A program made the position numbers and the translations under genes. The notes under the pieces are model-generated. The model worked only from the letters and a program-made list of their open reading frames with translations, made no database searches and was not told the DNA's origin. From assembly GCA_902626645.1 (NCBI GenBank), contig CACOGC010000009.1:1-41869 (forward strand): a stretch of DNA of 41,869 nucleotides. Reading direction: 5' to 3'. Positions 7,369 to 14,530 of this stretch are shown here, piece by piece; within the stretch, counting starts at the first letter, position 1, and each line of letters begins with the position of its first letter. The stretch is from an uncultured Pelagibacteraceae bacterium (GTDB taxonomy: Bacteria; Pseudomonadota; Alphaproteobacteria; Pelagibacterales; Pelagibacteraceae).

Positions 7369-8514
7369 TTAATTACAAAATTCCTTTATTATTTTTTGTC
7401 GGTGTTCATCTAGGTCAGGTATGTCACCTCTCGTTTTTTCATCTATATAAGAAGACATTTTAATTGGATTTCCAGCTAATTTAAAATCACCAACAACCTT
7501 ATGAAATGCTTTAACAATCATATTTCTTGACTCTACCTGAGGGTTCTCAACCGCTTCCTTAATATTAAATATTGGTCCACATGGAATTTTATCTTTTTCC
7601 ATTTCATTAACCCACGCACTTGTTTTTTTAGAAGACAGTTTATCCTCTAAAATTTTTTTAAGTTCATCCATATTTTTTGCTCTAGATGAGTTGTCTGAAA
7701 ATTTTGGATCTTTACATACATCTGAAATTTTAAGGAGGTTACAAAGTTTTTCAAAAAGTTTATCATTTCCAGCAGCAATTATTATGTAGCTATCTTGAGT
7801 TCTAAAAGCTTCAAATGGAGCAATCGATGGATGTCTTGATCCCATCGGTTTTGGAATTTCATTATTTGAGAGATATCTAGCTATAGCGTTTTCTAAAATA
7901 GCAATCTGACAATCAAGCATCGAAACATCTATGAACATTCCTTTTCCAGTTTTTTGTCTATCATACAAGGCAGCATTTATTCCGATTGCAGTAAAAAGCC
8001 CAGCAGTGATGTCTCCAATTGATGTTCCAACTCTTGTTGGTTCGGAATTAGGTTGGCCAGTAACACTCATTAAACCACCCATGCCCTGAACTACCATGTC
8101 ATAAGCTGGTAATTCTTTTAGAGGACCTGTTTGACCAAACCCTGATGCAGAAGCATAAATCAGTTTAGGATATTTTTTATTAACATCTTTCCATCCATAT
8201 CCCCATTTTTCTAAAGTTCCTGGTTTAAAATTTTCAACTAAAATATCTGCTTTAGATAAGATTTTTTCAAATATCTTTTTGTCCTCATTATTTTTTAAAT
8301 TTAGTGCAATACTCTCTTTCCCTCTATTTAAAGACATAAAATAAGCTGAGTAATCTTTAATGAATGGTCCAAATTTTCTTGAGTCATCTCCAATTTCAGG
8401 TGCCTCAACTTTAATTACTCTAGCACCTAAATCAGATAATATCATGGTACAGTAAGGACCAACTAATACTCTTGTTAAATCAACTACCAGTAGGTTTTTT
8501 AAAGGTCCATCCAT
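7369..8514 (-). CDS. CaiB/BaiF-type (family III) CoA-transferase
   Basis: A 381-residue family III CoA-transferase, which moves CoA between carboxylic acids through an aspartyl-CoA anhydride. It starts LKNLLVVDLTRVLVGPYCTM, the classical N-terminus, followed by LGARVIKVEAP and then LNRGKESIALNLK. ADILVENFKPGTLEKWG precedes the segment near 170 that contains the likely catalytic Asp (GTSIGDITAGLFTAIGINAA). The C-terminal part carries DKIPCGPIFNIKEAVENPQ. Length is normal for the family. It is divergent from the TRAP transporter genes, with about 95 bases between starts, so it could act on the imported acid; that is inference. Donor and acceptor are unknown. Confidence 0.92.
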   Translation of the reverse strand: MDGPLKNLLVVDLTRVLVGPYCTMILSDLGARVIKVEAPEIGDDSRKFGPFIKDYSAYFMSLNRGKESIALNLKNNEDKKIFEKILSKADILVENFKPGTLEKWGYGWKDVNKKYPKLIYASASGFGQTGPLKELPAYDMVVQGMGGLMSVTGQPNSEPTRVGTSIGDITAGLFTAIGINAALYDRQKTGKGMFIDVSMLDCQIAILENAIARYLSNNEIPKPMGSRHPSIAPFEAFRTQDSYIIIAAGNDKLFEKLCNLLKISDVCKDPKFSDNSSRAKNMDELKKILEDKLSSKKTSAWVNEMEKDKIPCGPIFNIKEAVENPQVESRNMIVKAFHKVVGDFKLAGNPIKMSSYIDEKTRGDIPDLDEHRQKIIKEFCN

Positions 8515-8545
8515 GTTATTTCATCTTACATGAGTTTTTGTCGAC

Positions 8546-8574
8546 TTGACTCTTATTAATAAGTTCACTTTAAT
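8546..8574 (+). promoter_or_regulatory. Sigma-70-type promoter of dctP with palindrome in the spacer
   Basis: TTGACT at 8546-8551 and TTTAAT at 8569-8574 are separated by exactly 17 bases. The spacer holds a perfect 12-base palindrome, CTTATTAATAAG at 8552-8563, placed where a bound repressor would block polymerase. A ribosome-binding site AGAGGG (8596-8601) sits 8 bases before the dctP ATG at 8610. The promoter elements are read directly; operator function is inference. Confidence 0.6.
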
Positions 8575-8609
8575 TGAATTATTAAAAATAACAATAGAGG
8601 GAAAAAATA

Positions 8610-9620
8610 ATGTTAAAAAGAATATCTTTATATTTAACTTCATTAGTTTTTGTTTTTACTACTATTGGTTCTGCTTATGCAGTTACGCTAAAAGCAAGTC
8701 ACCAATGGCCTGGTACTCCAAGAGCTGATGGATCTTACGATCCACGTCATGAAATGGTTCAAATCATTGCTGACGAGGTTAAAAAAGCAAATGTTGGAAT
8801 AGATATCAGAATTTATCCAGCTAAATCATTATACAAACCAAAAGAACAATGGAAACCGATGACAACTGGTCAGTTAGATATTTCTGCTTTTCCTTTAGCA
8901 TATGCATCTAAGTTTCATCCAGAATTTGATGCAACGTTAATGCCAGGAACTGTAAAAAATCATGATCATGCATTAAGATTTAATAAAGGTCCAATGATGA
9001 CTGAAATTAAGAAAATTATTAATGATGCTGGTGTTGTAGTTTTATCTGATGCTTGGTTAGGTGGTGGTTTTGCTTCAAAAACAAAATGTATTAAAAATCC
9101 TAGCGACGCAAAAGGACAAGTGATGAGAGCTGCTGGTAAAGCATTTAACCAAATGCTAGAAGCTGCAGGAGCAGGTATACAAAGTATGCCATCATCTGAA
9201 ATTTATACTGGTTTACAAACAGGTGTATTAACAGGTGCTAATACTAGTTCAGGAAGTTTTGTGAGTTACAAAATTTATGAACAAGTTTCATGCGCAACAC
9301 CCCCAGGAAAATTTGGATTATGGTTTATGTATGAGCCAATTCTGATGTCTAAAAAGTCTTTTGATGCTTTAAATTCTAAGCAACAAAAAGCTTTGATGAA
9401 AGCAGGAAAAGTTGCTGAAAAATACATGACAGCTCAAGTTGAAAACTTAGATAAAAAGTTTGAAGAAGCTTATAAAGCTGCAGGTGTTAAATTAGTATAC
9501 ATGAACGAAAAAGATCATGCTGCTTGGGTAGAGATTGCAAAAAAATCATCTCACAAGGCATTCGCTGATAAAGTTCCAGGTGGCGATAAGCTGATGGAAA
9601 TGGCTTTAGCAGTTAAATAA
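8610..9620 (+). CDS. dctP: TRAP transporter solute-binding protein
   Basis: Periplasmic extracytoplasmic solute receptor of a TRAP transporter, which captures an organic acid or similar solute and passes it to DctQM. The first 24 residues form a signal peptide (MLKRISLYLTSLVFVFTTIG, cut after SAYA). The mature protein shows DctP features: ASHQWPG at the mature N-terminus, PKEQWKPMTTGQLDISAF, and GQVMRAAGKAFNQMLEAAGA near residue 175, which contains the arginine that usually contacts the ligand carboxylate. Then comes SSEIYTGLQTGVLTGANT. Length is 336 residues, as usual. The start with AGAGGG ribosome-binding site was preferred over an earlier out-of-frame start. A terminator follows, so the receptor is probably made in excess over the membrane subunits. 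Confidence 0.95.
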   Translation: MLKRISLYLTSLVFVFTTIGSAYAVTLKASHQWPGTPRADGSYDPRHEMVQIIADEVKKANVGIDIRIYPAKSLYKPKEQWKPMTTGQLDISAFPLAYASKFHPEFDATLMPGTVKNHDHALRFNKGPMMTEIKKIINDAGVVVLSDAWLGGGFASKTKCIKNPSDAKGQVMRAAGKAFNQMLEAAGAGIQSMPSSEIYTGLQTGVLTGANTSSGSFVSYKIYEQVSCATPPGKFGLWFMYEPILMSKKSFDALNSKQQKALMKAGKVAEKYMTAQVENLDKKFEEAYKAAGVKLVYMNEKDHAAWVEIAKKSSHKAFADKVPGGDKLMEMALAVK

Positions 9621-9634
9621 AATAATATATAAAG

Positions 9635-9670
9635 AACCCCTATTTATTCTTATTAAATAGGGGTTTTTTT
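9635..9670 (+). terminator. Intrinsic terminator/attenuator between dctP and dctQ
   Basis: The two 12-base arms AACCCCTATTTA (9635-9646) and TAAATAGGGGTT (9654-9665) are perfectly complementary. The loop is 7 bases, and T residues continue to 9670, directly before the dctQ ATG at 9671. This is a strong intrinsic terminator by sequence. It probably lets some transcripts stop after dctP and others read through. The AGGGG in the 3' arm is also the only Shine-Dalgarno-like sequence available to dctQ. Confidence 0.88.
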
Positions 9671-10165
9671 ATGAAAAAAAAATATCTTAAATTTTGTGAT
9701 TTTATAGCAAAAGCTTGTGGTGCCTTTGCAGTATTAGCTTTGCTTTTATCAATTTTAGTAATTGTAGAGCTAGTTTTTGAGAGATATTTTTTTCAAAGAG
9801 CAATTACATGGCAAACAGAATTAGTTACCATGTTATTAGTTGCATCAACTTTCATAGGAAGTGTGTATGTACTTAGTGAAAAAGCTCACGTTAGTATGGA
9901 ATGGATTTATGATTTCCTATCTAAAAAAAATATCATTCGCTTAAAAATTTTTACTTCCTTTTTAAGTTTATTATTTTTTTTAATCTTATTTTATTTTGGA
10001 TTTTTAATGGTTGAAGAAGCATTTACAAAAAATTATTCAACAGGGACTGTTTGGGATCCACCTTTATGGATACCATATTCTTCTATGGCTTTAGGAGCTA
10101 TACTAATGATTCTTCAATATATAGCTGAAATTATTAAACTCACTGATGATAAGGATTACAATTAA
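9671..10165 (+). CDS. dctQ: TRAP transporter small permease subunit
   Basis: A 164-residue four-helix membrane protein of the DctQ family, which joins DctM to form the TRAP permease. Hydrophobic segments lie at about residues 14-35, 49-68, 93-115 and 133-153. The family motif around TWQTELVTMLLVASTFIGSVYVL, continuing into KAHVSMEW, is present. The start codon comes immediately after the T-tract of the terminator, so initiation probably depends on the AGGGG within the hairpin's 3' arm. The gene ends in a TAATG overlap with dctM. Confidence 0.94.
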   Translation: MKKKYLKFCDFIAKACGAFAVLALLLSILVIVELVFERYFFQRAITWQTELVTMLLVASTFIGSVYVLSEKAHVSMEWIYDFLSKKNIIRLKIFTSFLSLLFFLILFYFGFLMVEEAFTKNYSTGTVWDPPLWIPYSSMALGAILMILQYIAEIIKLTDDKDYN

Positions 10166-11496
10166 TGGACCCATTAATAATAGCTTTAATCGTAGCAGTA
10201 TTTACTTTGCTGGTCCTTTTTTCTGGAATTCCAATTGCCTTTGGTTTGAGTTTTGTATCAATAGTTCTTTTAGTATCATTTGAGGGTTTTCAAATGCTCG
10301 ATGTTTTTGCTGAAACATTCTTCGCTGGATTAAATTCATTTGTTTTACTTTCAATTCCAATGTTTATTTTAATGGGAATGGCCGTTGCCAATTCTCCTGC
10401 AGGTAAAGATTTATATACAGGATTAGATAGATGGCTTTGGAGAGTGCCAGGTGGATTGGTTATTTCTAATATAGGAGCATGTTCAATTTTTGCTGCATTA
10501 AGTGGATCAAGTCCCGCAACTTGTGCAGCTATTGGAACTATGGGAATACCAGAAATGAGGAAAAGGGGCTATTCAGATCAAATAGCCACTGGAACTATAG
10601 CAGCTGGCGGAACATTAGGAGTTTTAATTCCTCCTAGCATTGTTTTAATTGTTTATGGAATTGCAACCGGAACATCAATTGGAAGATTATTTTTATGTGG
10701 ATTAGTACCAGGTTTTATGTTGGCAGGAATGTTTGCAATTTGGGCATTAATCCATAGTTATTTTATAGATAAAGATGCTGCAAAAGCTTTAAGAAACAGA
10801 GTAAAGCCAACTTTAAAAGAAAAACTTGAAGTATTACCTAGAATTCTTCCATTCCTAGCAATTATCGCTGGAGTTTTATATGTTTTGTATGGTGGGGTAG
10901 CTACTCCGTCGGAAGCATCTGGAGTTGGGGCGTTCTTAGTTTTTGTCTTAATTGCTGTAGTTTATAAAATTTATCAGCCGAAAAAGATTTGGAACATTGT
11001 TAAAGTATCAATGAAAGAAAGTGTAATGATCATGTTTATTATTGCAGCTTCTTATCTTTTTGCATTTACTCTTTCACAACTTTACGTAACTCAGTCTTTA
11101 GCTCAAAGTATGGTTGAGTTAAGTTCAAATAAGTGGGTTGTATTTATATTAATTAATATTTTTCTTTTAATTGCTGGTTTCTTTTTACCTCCTGTTGCAG
11201 TGATTGTTATGACCTCTGCAATTTTGTTGCCCGTAATAACAACATTAGGATTTGATCCTTATTGGTTTGCAATAGTGTTCACTATAAATATGGAAATAGG
11301 ATTAATAACCCCTCCTGTTGGATTAAATCTTTATATTATAAAGGGCATCACCCCAGATGTGAGTTTATCTGAAATCTTAAAAGGCTCTATTCCTTTCATG
11401 ATAATTATGGCATTGGCTATTTTAATTCTCTGTATTTTTCCTGAAATTGTTACATGGTTACCTGATAAAATCATGGGTAAAGCACTTGGATACTAA
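10165..11496 (+). CDS. dctM: TRAP transporter large permease subunit
   Basis: The 443-residue DctM channel subunit, with about twelve hydrophobic segments. It drives uptake of the DctP-bound solute with a sodium or proton gradient. Family motifs are LFSGIPIAFGLSFVSIV near the N-terminus, SIPMFILMGMAVANS, then the ion-translocation region ALSGSSPATCAAIGTMGIPEM near residue 113. GTLGVLIPPSIVLIVYGI follows, and EIGLITPPVGLNLYIIKGI is near residue 375, a second half with the same pseudo-repeat. It overlaps dctQ by one base, which indicates translational coupling. The substrate is not predictable from the permease. Confidence 0.96.
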   Translation: MDPLIIALIVAVFTLLVLFSGIPIAFGLSFVSIVLLVSFEGFQMLDVFAETFFAGLNSFVLLSIPMFILMGMAVANSPAGKDLYTGLDRWLWRVPGGLVISNIGACSIFAALSGSSPATCAAIGTMGIPEMRKRGYSDQIATGTIAAGGTLGVLIPPSIVLIVYGIATGTSIGRLFLCGLVPGFMLAGMFAIWALIHSYFIDKDAAKALRNRVKPTLKEKLEVLPRILPFLAIIAGVLYVLYGGVATPSEASGVGAFLVFVLIAVVYKIYQPKKIWNIVKVSMKESVMIMFIIAASYLFAFTLSQLYVTQSLAQSMVELSSNKWVVFILINIFLLIAGFFLPPVAVIVMTSAILLPVITTLGFDPYWFAIVFTINMEIGLITPPVGLNLYIIKGITPDVSLSEILKGSIPFMIIMALAILILCIFPEIVTWLPDKIMGKALGY

Positions 11497-12490
11497 ACAA
11501 AAAATTAATAGAAAAGTTTCAGTCGCTCCAATGATGGATTGTACTGATAGGCACGATCGTTTTTTTTTAAGAATAATGAGCAAAAATGTAATGCTTTATA
11601 CTGAGATGGTCGCCACAAAATCTGCAATTCATGGGGATAGAAATAAAATCTTATCATTTAGCCCGGAGGAAAAACCTTTAGCTTTACAGGTTGGTGGTTC
11701 TGATAAAGCTGAATTAGCAGAGGTCGCTAAAATTGCAGAGGACATAGGCTATGATGAAATAAATATTAATCTTGGATGTCCAAGTAAAAAGGTTCAAAAA
11801 AATAAGTTTGGTGCATGTCTTATGAAAGAACCTGATTTAGTAGCAGAATGTATAAACTCAATGGTAAATTCTTGTAAAATTCCAGTTACTGCTAAAACAA
11901 GAATAGGATTTGATCAAACAGAAGATTTTGATTACTTGGATAATTTTATATCAAACATGAATTCAGCAGGATGCAATACTTTTATTTTACATGCTCGAAA
12001 AGCCATGCTTTCCGGATTGTCTCCAAAACAAAACTTAAATATCCCCAAATTAAATTACCAAATGGTTTATGATATAAAAAACAAAAAACCAAATTTAGAA
12101 ATAATAATTAATGGGGGTATTTCCAAAATAGAAGAAATAAATAACCATTTAAAAAAATGCGATGGTGTAATGATTGGGAGATCTATATACCAAAATCCTT
12201 ATTCATTAGTAGAAATTGAAAAAGAAATATTCAAAACAAAAAATAATCCAACAAGAGAAGAGGTTGTTGAAAAATTATTAGAGTATTTAAAAAAAGAAGT
12301 AAGTCTAGGGACTAAAGTAAACCATATAATGAGACATACAGTTGGTCTTTATCACGGTCAAGTTGGATCAAAAGATTGGAAAAGATATCTTAGCGACAAT
12401 ATGATGGCTCGTGATTCTGATTTTCAAAAAGCAAAACACATAATGACCATTGTTCAAAATAATGAAAAAGCCAATCAAGCAAGCTCGTAA
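11486..12490 (+). CDS. dusA: tRNA-dihydrouridine synthase, DusA-type
   Basis: FMN-dependent reductase that converts uridine to dihydrouridine in tRNA D-loops. The TIM-barrel signature begins SVAPMMDCTDRHDRFF, followed by LYTEMVATKSAIHGD, LQVGGSDKAELAEVAKIAE and ININLGCPSKKV. The catalytic-cysteine segment KNKFGACLMKEPDLVAE follows, then TFILHARKAMLSGLSPKQN, and GDGVMIGRSIYQNP-like CDGVMIGRSIYQNP. The frame is open from an ATG at 11447, but that would add 13 residues inside dctM. The in-frame TTG at 11486, 8 bases before the dctM stop, fits the usual DusA N-terminus better and is used here. The choice is uncertain. Its stop overlaps the TSUP gene start (TAATG). Confidence 0.93.
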   Translation: MDTKQKINRKVSVAPMMDCTDRHDRFFLRIMSKNVMLYTEMVATKSAIHGDRNKILSFSPEEKPLALQVGGSDKAELAEVAKIAEDIGYDEININLGCPSKKVQKNKFGACLMKEPDLVAECINSMVNSCKIPVTAKTRIGFDQTEDFDYLDNFISNMNSAGCNTFILHARKAMLSGLSPKQNLNIPKLNYQMVYDIKNKKPNLEIIINGGISKIEEINNHLKKCDGVMIGRSIYQNPYSLVEIEKEIFKTKNNPTREEVVEKLLEYLKKEVSLGTKVNHIMRHTVGLYHGQVGSKDWKRYLSDNMMARDSDFQKAKHIMTIVQNNEKANQASS

Positions 12491-13326
12491 TGGAAATTTT
12501 AAATTTTAGTGAATTGTTTAATCTTTTGATTGTCTTAGGCGTTGCTGCGGCAGTGGCAGGTTTTATGGCTGGCTTACTGGGTGTTGGTGGCGGTATTATT
12601 ATGGTTCCAGCCTTATATTATGCGTTTACTGTATTAGATTTTGATATTGTTACTAGAATGCATTTATCCGTTGGTACTTCATTAGCAATAATAATCCCCA
12701 CATCAATTATATCTACAAAAACTCATATGGAATATGATGCAGTAGATTTTAAGATGGTAAAATCTTTTGGAATTTTTATCTTAATTGGTGTTATTGCTGG
12801 AACCTTTTTAGCTGTAAATCTAAAAACACCTGCTCTAGTTTTGTTTTTTTCAATTTTTGCTTTTATGGTAGGTCTTTTTTTTATTTTCTTAAGAGAAAAA
12901 CTTGTTGATAATCCAAAAAAAATATCAGATTTTATTAAAAATACCTCCGGGGTAATAATTGGATTTATATCTGTACCTTTAGGAATAGGCGGTGGTTCAT
13001 TGATGGTGCCTTTTATGAGAACATTTGGTTATGATATAAGAAAATCAATTGGTACAGCTGCTGCAGTTGGATTTTTAATTGCTATAACTGGCACAACTAC
13101 CATGATAATGGGGGGTAAAATCATCGATAATGTTAACACTCCTTATAGTTTAGGTTACATAAACTTACTTGGTTTCATAGTTTTTGTTCCTGTAACAATG
13201 ATAATGGCAAGACTGGGTGCAAAAGCTGTTTACAAGATAGATAAAAAACTATTGAGTAAAATATTTGGAACTTTTTTAATATTGGTATCTATAAGATCTT
13301 TTCTTGAATATCTGTCGATTAACTAA
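12490..13326 (+). CDS. TauE/SafE (TSUP) family membrane transporter
   Basis: A 278-residue integral membrane protein of the TSUP / sulfite exporter family. The two pseudo-repeats each begin with the glycine-rich signature: MAGLLGVGGGIIMVPALYY at about residue 28 and IGFISVPLGIGGGSLMVPFM at about residue 157. Eight hydrophobic segments are visible. Known members export or import sulfite, sulfoacetate, taurine-derived or other small C2/C3 anions, so the substrate here is open. Its ATG overlaps the dusA stop by one base and it forms the end of the rightward TRAP operon. It is convergent with the DUF2061 gene. Confidence 0.93.
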   Translation: MEILNFSELFNLLIVLGVAAAVAGFMAGLLGVGGGIIMVPALYYAFTVLDFDIVTRMHLSVGTSLAIIIPTSIISTKTHMEYDAVDFKMVKSFGIFILIGVIAGTFLAVNLKTPALVLFFSIFAFMVGLFFIFLREKLVDNPKKISDFIKNTSGVIIGFISVPLGIGGGSLMVPFMRTFGYDIRKSIGTAAAVGFLIAITGTTTMIMGGKIIDNVNTPYSLGYINLLGFIVFVPVTMIMARLGAKAVYKIDKKLLSKIFGTFLILVSIRSFLEYLSIN

Positions 13327-13335
13327 AAGCCTTAT

Positions 13336-13539
13336 CTATTGATTAGTTCCCCATTTTACTCTATTCCAAACTCTTTCATGAAAATAGTAAAAGAAAAGTG
13401 GAATAATTGAACCAAACCCCAGTATACTTGCTCCTTTAAATGTGCCTGTGAATATATATCCAAATATCATCCAATATATAAAAATTAACAACCTCCAGGA
13501 AAATGTTTTTGCAACCGATCTAATTTTTTTATCTGCCAT
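13336..13539 (-). CDS. DUF2061 small membrane protein
   Basis: A 67-residue protein of the DUF2061 family. It begins with a basic stretch and the family's KTFSWR motif, has two hydrophobic segments (about residues 16-32 and 36-52), and ends in the diagnostic YYFHERVWNRVKWG. The function of this family is not established; some members lie next to sulfate or phosphoadenosine metabolism genes. Here it sits tail-to-tail with a TSUP exporter, with 9 bases between stops. Confidence 0.88.
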   Translation of the reverse strand: MADKKIRSVAKTFSWRLLIFIYWMIFGYIFTGTFKGASILGFGSIIPLFFYYFHERVWNRVKWGTNQ

Positions 13540-13692
13540 ATTGATATTTTATATAGGAAATACAATAAAGAATGAATATTAAATATTTATTAAAATAGAC
13601 TATTATACAAAAACTTAAGTATTCTGATCTTATTTGAAATTGGGACAATTTTTATATTTAGATATTTTAGTTTATAATTTATTTAATAATAT
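13540..13692. other. Divergent intergenic region before the GNAT-like gene
   Basis: This 153-base, very AT-rich stretch separates the DUF2061 start from the GNAT-like start. It contains a TATAAT at 13673-13678, about 14 bases before the ATG at 13693, a plausible -10 element without a good -35 partner. Short AT palindromes such as AATATTAAATATT occur near 13575, but in DNA of this composition they carry little weight. No structured RNA was recognised. Confidence 0.4.
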
Positions 13693-14343
13693 ATGAAAGA
13701 AATTATCAAAAGTGTTAAACAAAAACTTGTAGCTAAATATTTAAAAGATGGCTCAATAGAAAACTACTCAAATAAAGCTAAAAAATTTAAACCGAGAATA
13801 AAAGCAAGAATTAGAAAAAATAAACAACTTATAGGTAAAAATATTGGTAATTTTTTTGATTGGATTAAAGGTGCGGAGCTAGTTGAATTAAAAGAGTGTA
13901 ATACTAAAGAAGATCCTGTAAGGCCAGAACTTAACAATAATTTCAGAAGAAGTTATGGAAGAAAAATTTTTGGGGTAAAGTATAAAGGAGAAATTCACGC
14001 AGTAATGTGTTTTGCTTATACTAATGAAATACCAAAGTCTGTACAGGAGTTAGATATTATGAGTCAAGATGCTCACTTACAAAGCACCTTGAGAGGACAG
14101 AATGTAGGAAAAATTGCAATTGCCTATACAGTTTGGTCCAAAAAAAAGGGTGGTGGTAAATTAATTGTCAAAGAGGTATTTAACAAAATAAAAAAATCAA
14201 ATCATCTTAACAGATTAGTTACATTGTCTCCCTTAACAGAAATGGCTTATAAGTTTCATATAAAAAATGGTGCTAAACTAATTAGTGTAAATGAAACAAC
14301 TCAAAATTTTGAATATAAAGTTATAAAGAGTAATAAGTACTAA
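13693..14343 (+). CDS. Orphan protein, possible GNAT-fold acetyltransferase
   Basis: A 216-residue soluble protein that I do not confidently recognise. The first 60 residues are strongly basic (KSVKQKLVAKYLKDG, then KKFKPRIKARIRKNKQ). From about residue 95 the pattern resembles a GNAT fold. GVKYKGEIHAVMCFAYTNEI could be two central strands, and DIMSQDAHLQSTLRGQNVGKIAIAYTVWSKK sits where the acetyl-CoA loop and helix would be. NRLVTLSPLTEMAYKFHIKNGAKLI resembles the final helix and strand seen in N-acetyltransferases. The canonical Q/R-x-x-G-x-G/A loop is not clear. It stands alone, with its own likely promoter and a hairpin pair downstream. Its function is unknown. Confidence 0.65.
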   Translation: MKEIIKSVKQKLVAKYLKDGSIENYSNKAKKFKPRIKARIRKNKQLIGKNIGNFFDWIKGAELVELKECNTKEDPVRPELNNNFRRSYGRKIFGVKYKGEIHAVMCFAYTNEIPKSVQELDIMSQDAHLQSTLRGQNVGKIAIAYTVWSKKKGGGKLIVKEVFNKIKKSNHLNRLVTLSPLTEMAYKFHIKNGAKLISVNETTQNFEYKVIKSNKY

Positions 14344-14349
14344 AAAAAA

Positions 14350-14377
14350 GGGTGGCTTCAGTCTCCCTCTACCACCC
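14350..14377. other. GC-rich hairpin after the GNAT-like gene
   Basis: GGGTGG (14350-14355) pairs with CCACCC (14372-14377) around a 16-base pyrimidine-rich loop, CTTCAGTCTCCCTCTA. It is strikingly GC-rich for this region. It is flanked on the left by eight A residues, so on the minus strand it would read as a hairpin followed by a U-run, the form of an intrinsic terminator. No recognisable gene on the minus strand leads into it. It may be part of a small RNA or a 3'-UTR element. Confidence 0.5.
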
Positions 14378-14391
14378 ATAAGTAAAAGTTA

Positions 14392-14425
14392 TTTGATTCT
14401 CCTTACGAATCAAAATATTTTTTTT
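14392..14425 (+). terminator. Candidate intrinsic terminator downstream of the GNAT-like gene
   Basis: TTTGATTC (14392-14399) and GAATCAAA (14407-14414) form a perfect 8-bp stem with a 7-base loop. A T-rich tail follows to 14425. It lies 49 bases after the GNAT stop and 106 bases before the coiled-coil gene, so it would end the GNAT transcript. The stem is AT-rich, so its strength is uncertain. Confidence 0.55.
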
Positions 14426-14530
14426 AAAAAAGATATCTTATGGTGCACGTACAAATTGAAATAATTAAAAAACCTCAATTTAAACACATGGTTTATATTT
14501 AAAATAATTAAAATAGTGTTACCTTTTAAT

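Noticed and set aside
8546..8728. A short frame overlapping the start of dctP
   Set aside because: It runs through the promoter and the signal-peptide codons of dctP in another frame and has no family features.
11447..11485. ATG at 11447 as the dusA start
   Set aside because: It would add 13 residues encoded inside dctM that do not resemble DusA N-termini; the TTG at 11486 is preferred, though not proved.
14344..14425. tmRNA or tRNA-like RNA after the GNAT gene
   Set aside because: No CCA-ending acceptor stem, T-loop or tag-peptide frame is present; kept only as an unassigned hairpin pair.
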